This document shows, one piece after another, positions 5,862 through 7,589 of a stretch of 7,589 bases of DNA. The notes under the pieces are model-generated. The model was not told where the DNA came from and searched no databases. It saw nothing but the letters and a program-made list of their open reading frames with translations. The first letter of the stretch is position 1, and each line of letters begins with the position of its first letter. The position numbers and the translations under genes were made by a program. Source of the DNA: an uncultured Collinsella sp. (lineage in GTDB: Bacteria; Actinomycetota; Coriobacteriia; Coriobacteriales; Coriobacteriaceae); NCBI GenBank assembly GCA_900555225.1, contig USKL01000065.1, forward strand, positions 1 to 7,589. Direction: 5' to 3'.

Positions 5862-7589
5862 CTAACGCAGGTAAGCCTTTGCGTTGCCCAGGCTGTAGGC
5901 GATCGTTGAGCCGTTGTGCAGCAGCGACGACGCCTGCGGGGTAATCGCACCGGTAATGCCCAGTGCCAAGAGTGCTGAGTTGGTGAGCATCACCTTAGAA
6001 TAGGAGCTCGTCAGACGATCGATGAGTCCCTGGCTCATACGGCGCAGGCGCACGATCGCGGCCAGATCCGTATCGGTCAGGATGATATCGGCGACTTCCT
6101 TGGCGATGTCGCTTCCGCCACCCATCGCCAGGCCCACGTCGGCCAAACCGAGCGCCGGCGAATCGTTGACGCCGTCGCCCACCATGGCAACGTGGCGCCC
6201 CTCGCCCATAATGCGCTCCACATAGGCATACTTGTCCTCGGGCAGTAGCTCGGCCTTAAACTCATCGACACCCGCCTCGCGAGCAATGCGCTCGGCCGTA
6301 CGCTCCGAGTCGCCCGTGAGCATGACCACGTGCTTAACGCCCAACGCGTGCAAGTCGGCAATGGCCTCGCGGACCCCGGGCTTAAGCGGGTCCTCGATAC
6401 CGAGCACGCCCACAACCGCGCCGTCGACCGCCAGATACAGCGGCGACAAGCCCTGCATCTGGGACTCGATGCGCTCCTTGATGTCAGATTCGAGCCGTGC
6501 GCCCTCGTCCTCAAATACAAAGTGCGCGGAACCAATGATGGCGCGACGTCCTTCGATGGACGAAGCGATGCCGTGCGCCACGATGTACTCGACGGCGGCA
6601 TGGCGCTCGCGGTGCTCGAGCCCGCGCTCGCGGGCAGCGTTGACCACGGCACGCGCCACCGGATGCGGGAAATGTTCCTCTAGGCAGGCAGAAAGGCGCA
6701 GGACCTCGTCCTCGCTCCAGCCGTCGGTCGTGAGCACGCAAGCTAGGCGCGGCTGAGCCTCGGTCAGCGTACCGGTCTTGTCAAAGACAATGGTATCGGC
6801 CTTGGCAAACGACTCAAAGTACTTCGCACCCTTGACCATGACGCCCATCTTGGCGGCATCGCTCATGGCGGTCATGACGGCGACCGAACCCGTGAGCTTG
6901 AGCGCGCACGAGTAGTCGACCATCAACGCCGCCGAGGTCTTGATGAGGCTGCGGGTGGTAAGCGCAACCAGGCCCGCGAGCAGGAAGTTCCACGGGACGA
7001 TCTTGTTGGCAAGGTCCTCCATATGCGACTGGCCCTCGGACTTGAGCGAGTCGGCCGTCTGCACGAGCGAGACGATCGAGCGGAGCTTGGTCTGGGCCGT
7101 GTTGGCGCGCACGCGCACCAAGATGCTGCCGTCTTCCACGACAGTGCCGGCGAACACGTCATCGCCCACGCTGCGCTCGACGGCAAGCGGCTCGCCGGTC
7201 AGGGTCGCCTGGTTGACCATGGCGCTTCCCTGCTCGACCACGCCATCGATGCAGATGGACATGCCGGTGCGCACGGCGACCAGATCGCCGGGCTCGAGCT
7301 CGGTCGCAGCAACGCTTACCTCGGTGTCGCCGACGACCTTTTGCGCCTTGTCGGGCACATCGAGCAGCGAGTTGATGAGCTCGTTTTCGCTCATGGCGCG
7401 GGTGTAGTCCTCGAGCAGCTCGCCCACGTTGAGCAGGAACATCGTCTGGCCCGCGGTGTCGACATCACGCTTGACGAACGAAATGCCGATGGCCGAAGCG
7501 TCGAGCACAGGAACGGTCAGGCGCGGCTGCGCGAGCTCACGGAGGGCGGCGCGCAAAAAGGCCATGTAACCGGCCACGACAAACACCGC
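5862..7589 (-). CDS. Heavy-metal P-type ATPase (5' end outside window)
   Basis: Integral membrane pump of the P1B (heavy-metal) type; ATP-driven, probably for export of a transition metal. The gene runs past the right edge: the frame is open to the last base (reading AVFVVAGYMAF), so the GTG at 7586 is not shown to be the start, and any metal-binding N-terminal domain is missing. Visible in order: actuator motif TGEPLAVERSVGDDVFAG (TGE at about 7199-7191); a membrane pair with VDYSCALKLTGSVAV, where SC (6911-6906) takes the place of the usual CPC/CPx; the phosphorylation site DKTGTLTEAQP (Asp codon 6782-6780); HFPHPVARA (HP motif of the nucleotide domain); LTGDSERTAERIA and GDGVNDSPALGLADVGLAMG; and the closing helix with LLHNGSTIAYSLGNAKAYL. 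The C-terminus is complete and no neighbour in view names the metal, so the substrate is open. Confidence 0.93.
   Translation of the reverse strand, partial: AVFVVAGYMAFLRAALRELAQPRLTVPVLDASAIGISFVKRDVDTAGQTMFLLNVGELLEDYTRAMSENELINSLLDVPDKAQKVVGDTEVSVAATELEPGDLVAVRTGMSICIDGVVEQGSAMVNQATLTGEPLAVERSVGDDVFAGTVVEDGSILVRVRANTAQTKLRSIVSLVQTADSLKSEGQSHMEDLANKIVPWNFLLAGLVALTTRSLIKTSAALMVDYSCALKLTGSVAVMTAMSDAAKMGVMVKGAKYFESFAKADTIVFDKTGTLTEAQPRLACVLTTDGWSEDEVLRLSACLEEHFPHPVARAVVNAARERGLEHRERHAAVEYIVAHGIASSIEGRRAIIGSAHFVFEDEGARLESDIKERIESQMQGLSPLYLAVDGAVVGVLGIEDPLKPGVREAIADLHALGVKHVVMLTGDSERTAERIAREAGVDEFKAELLPEDKYAYVERIMGEGRHVAMVGDGVNDSPALGLADVGLAMGGGSDIAKEVADIILTDTDLAAIVRLRRMSQGLIDRLTSSYSKVMLTNSALLALGITGAITPQASSLLHNGSTIAYSLGNAKAYLR

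Noticed and set aside
6232..6756. Plus-strand frame of 174 codons over the ATPase gene
   Set aside because: Ser/Arg/Pro-rich antisense shadow of the well-conserved ATPase catalytic domains.

Overview
The window looks like chromosomal DNA from a high-GC actinobacterium, most likely class Coriobacteriia (Collinsella-like). The evidence is the gene order eno, divIC/ftsB-like, ppx/gppA, the GC-rich codon use and the style of the intergenic repeats. The genus is an inference; no database was searched.

Layout. Bases 1-165 hold a promoter and a leader of about 95 nt for enolase (eno, 166-1455, +), which ends at a strong intrinsic terminator (1528-1559). A new promoter (extended -10 near 1599-1607) starts a division/phosphatase pair: a DivIC/FtsB-type membrane protein (1651-2412, +), then, 20 nt later, an exopolyphosphatase/guanosine pentaphosphatase gene (2433-3412, +). 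The phosphatase gene is broken by a frameshift near 2955-2966. Other actinobacteria such as Mycobacterium have the same neighbourhood, but with a DUF501 gene between divIC and ppx that is absent here.

Bases 3413-3760 contain no gene but are densely structured: a 26-bp-arm inverted repeat, a minus-strand terminator-like hairpin, a cluster of short hairpins, an inverted 17-nt copy of the tmRNA T-arm, and the terminator of ssrA. The tmRNA gene itself (ssrA) occupies 3761-4124 on the minus strand. Its tag reading frame ends in ALAA but does not appear to begin with the usual Ala codon.

Next come an unrecognised acidic 144-residue protein (4364-4798, +), a shared hairpin between convergent genes (4808-4844), and a minus-strand toxin-antitoxin operon. 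In that operon a RelB/DinJ-like antitoxin (5369-5722) overlaps a PIN-domain toxin (4857-5372) by 4 nt, and the promoter region carries tandem TGCTAGCA palindromes. The right end holds the 3' portion of a heavy-metal-type P-type ATPase (minus, 5862 to the window edge) with an SC motif where the family usually has CPC/CPx.

Functionally the window combines housekeeping genes (glycolysis, septum formation, polyphosphate/ppGpp metabolism, ribosome rescue) with accessory modules (TA pair, metal ATPase). I do not see a large undescribed system. The most notable items are the broken ppx, the unusual tmRNA tag start and its inverted T-arm copy, and the structured intergenic stretch.
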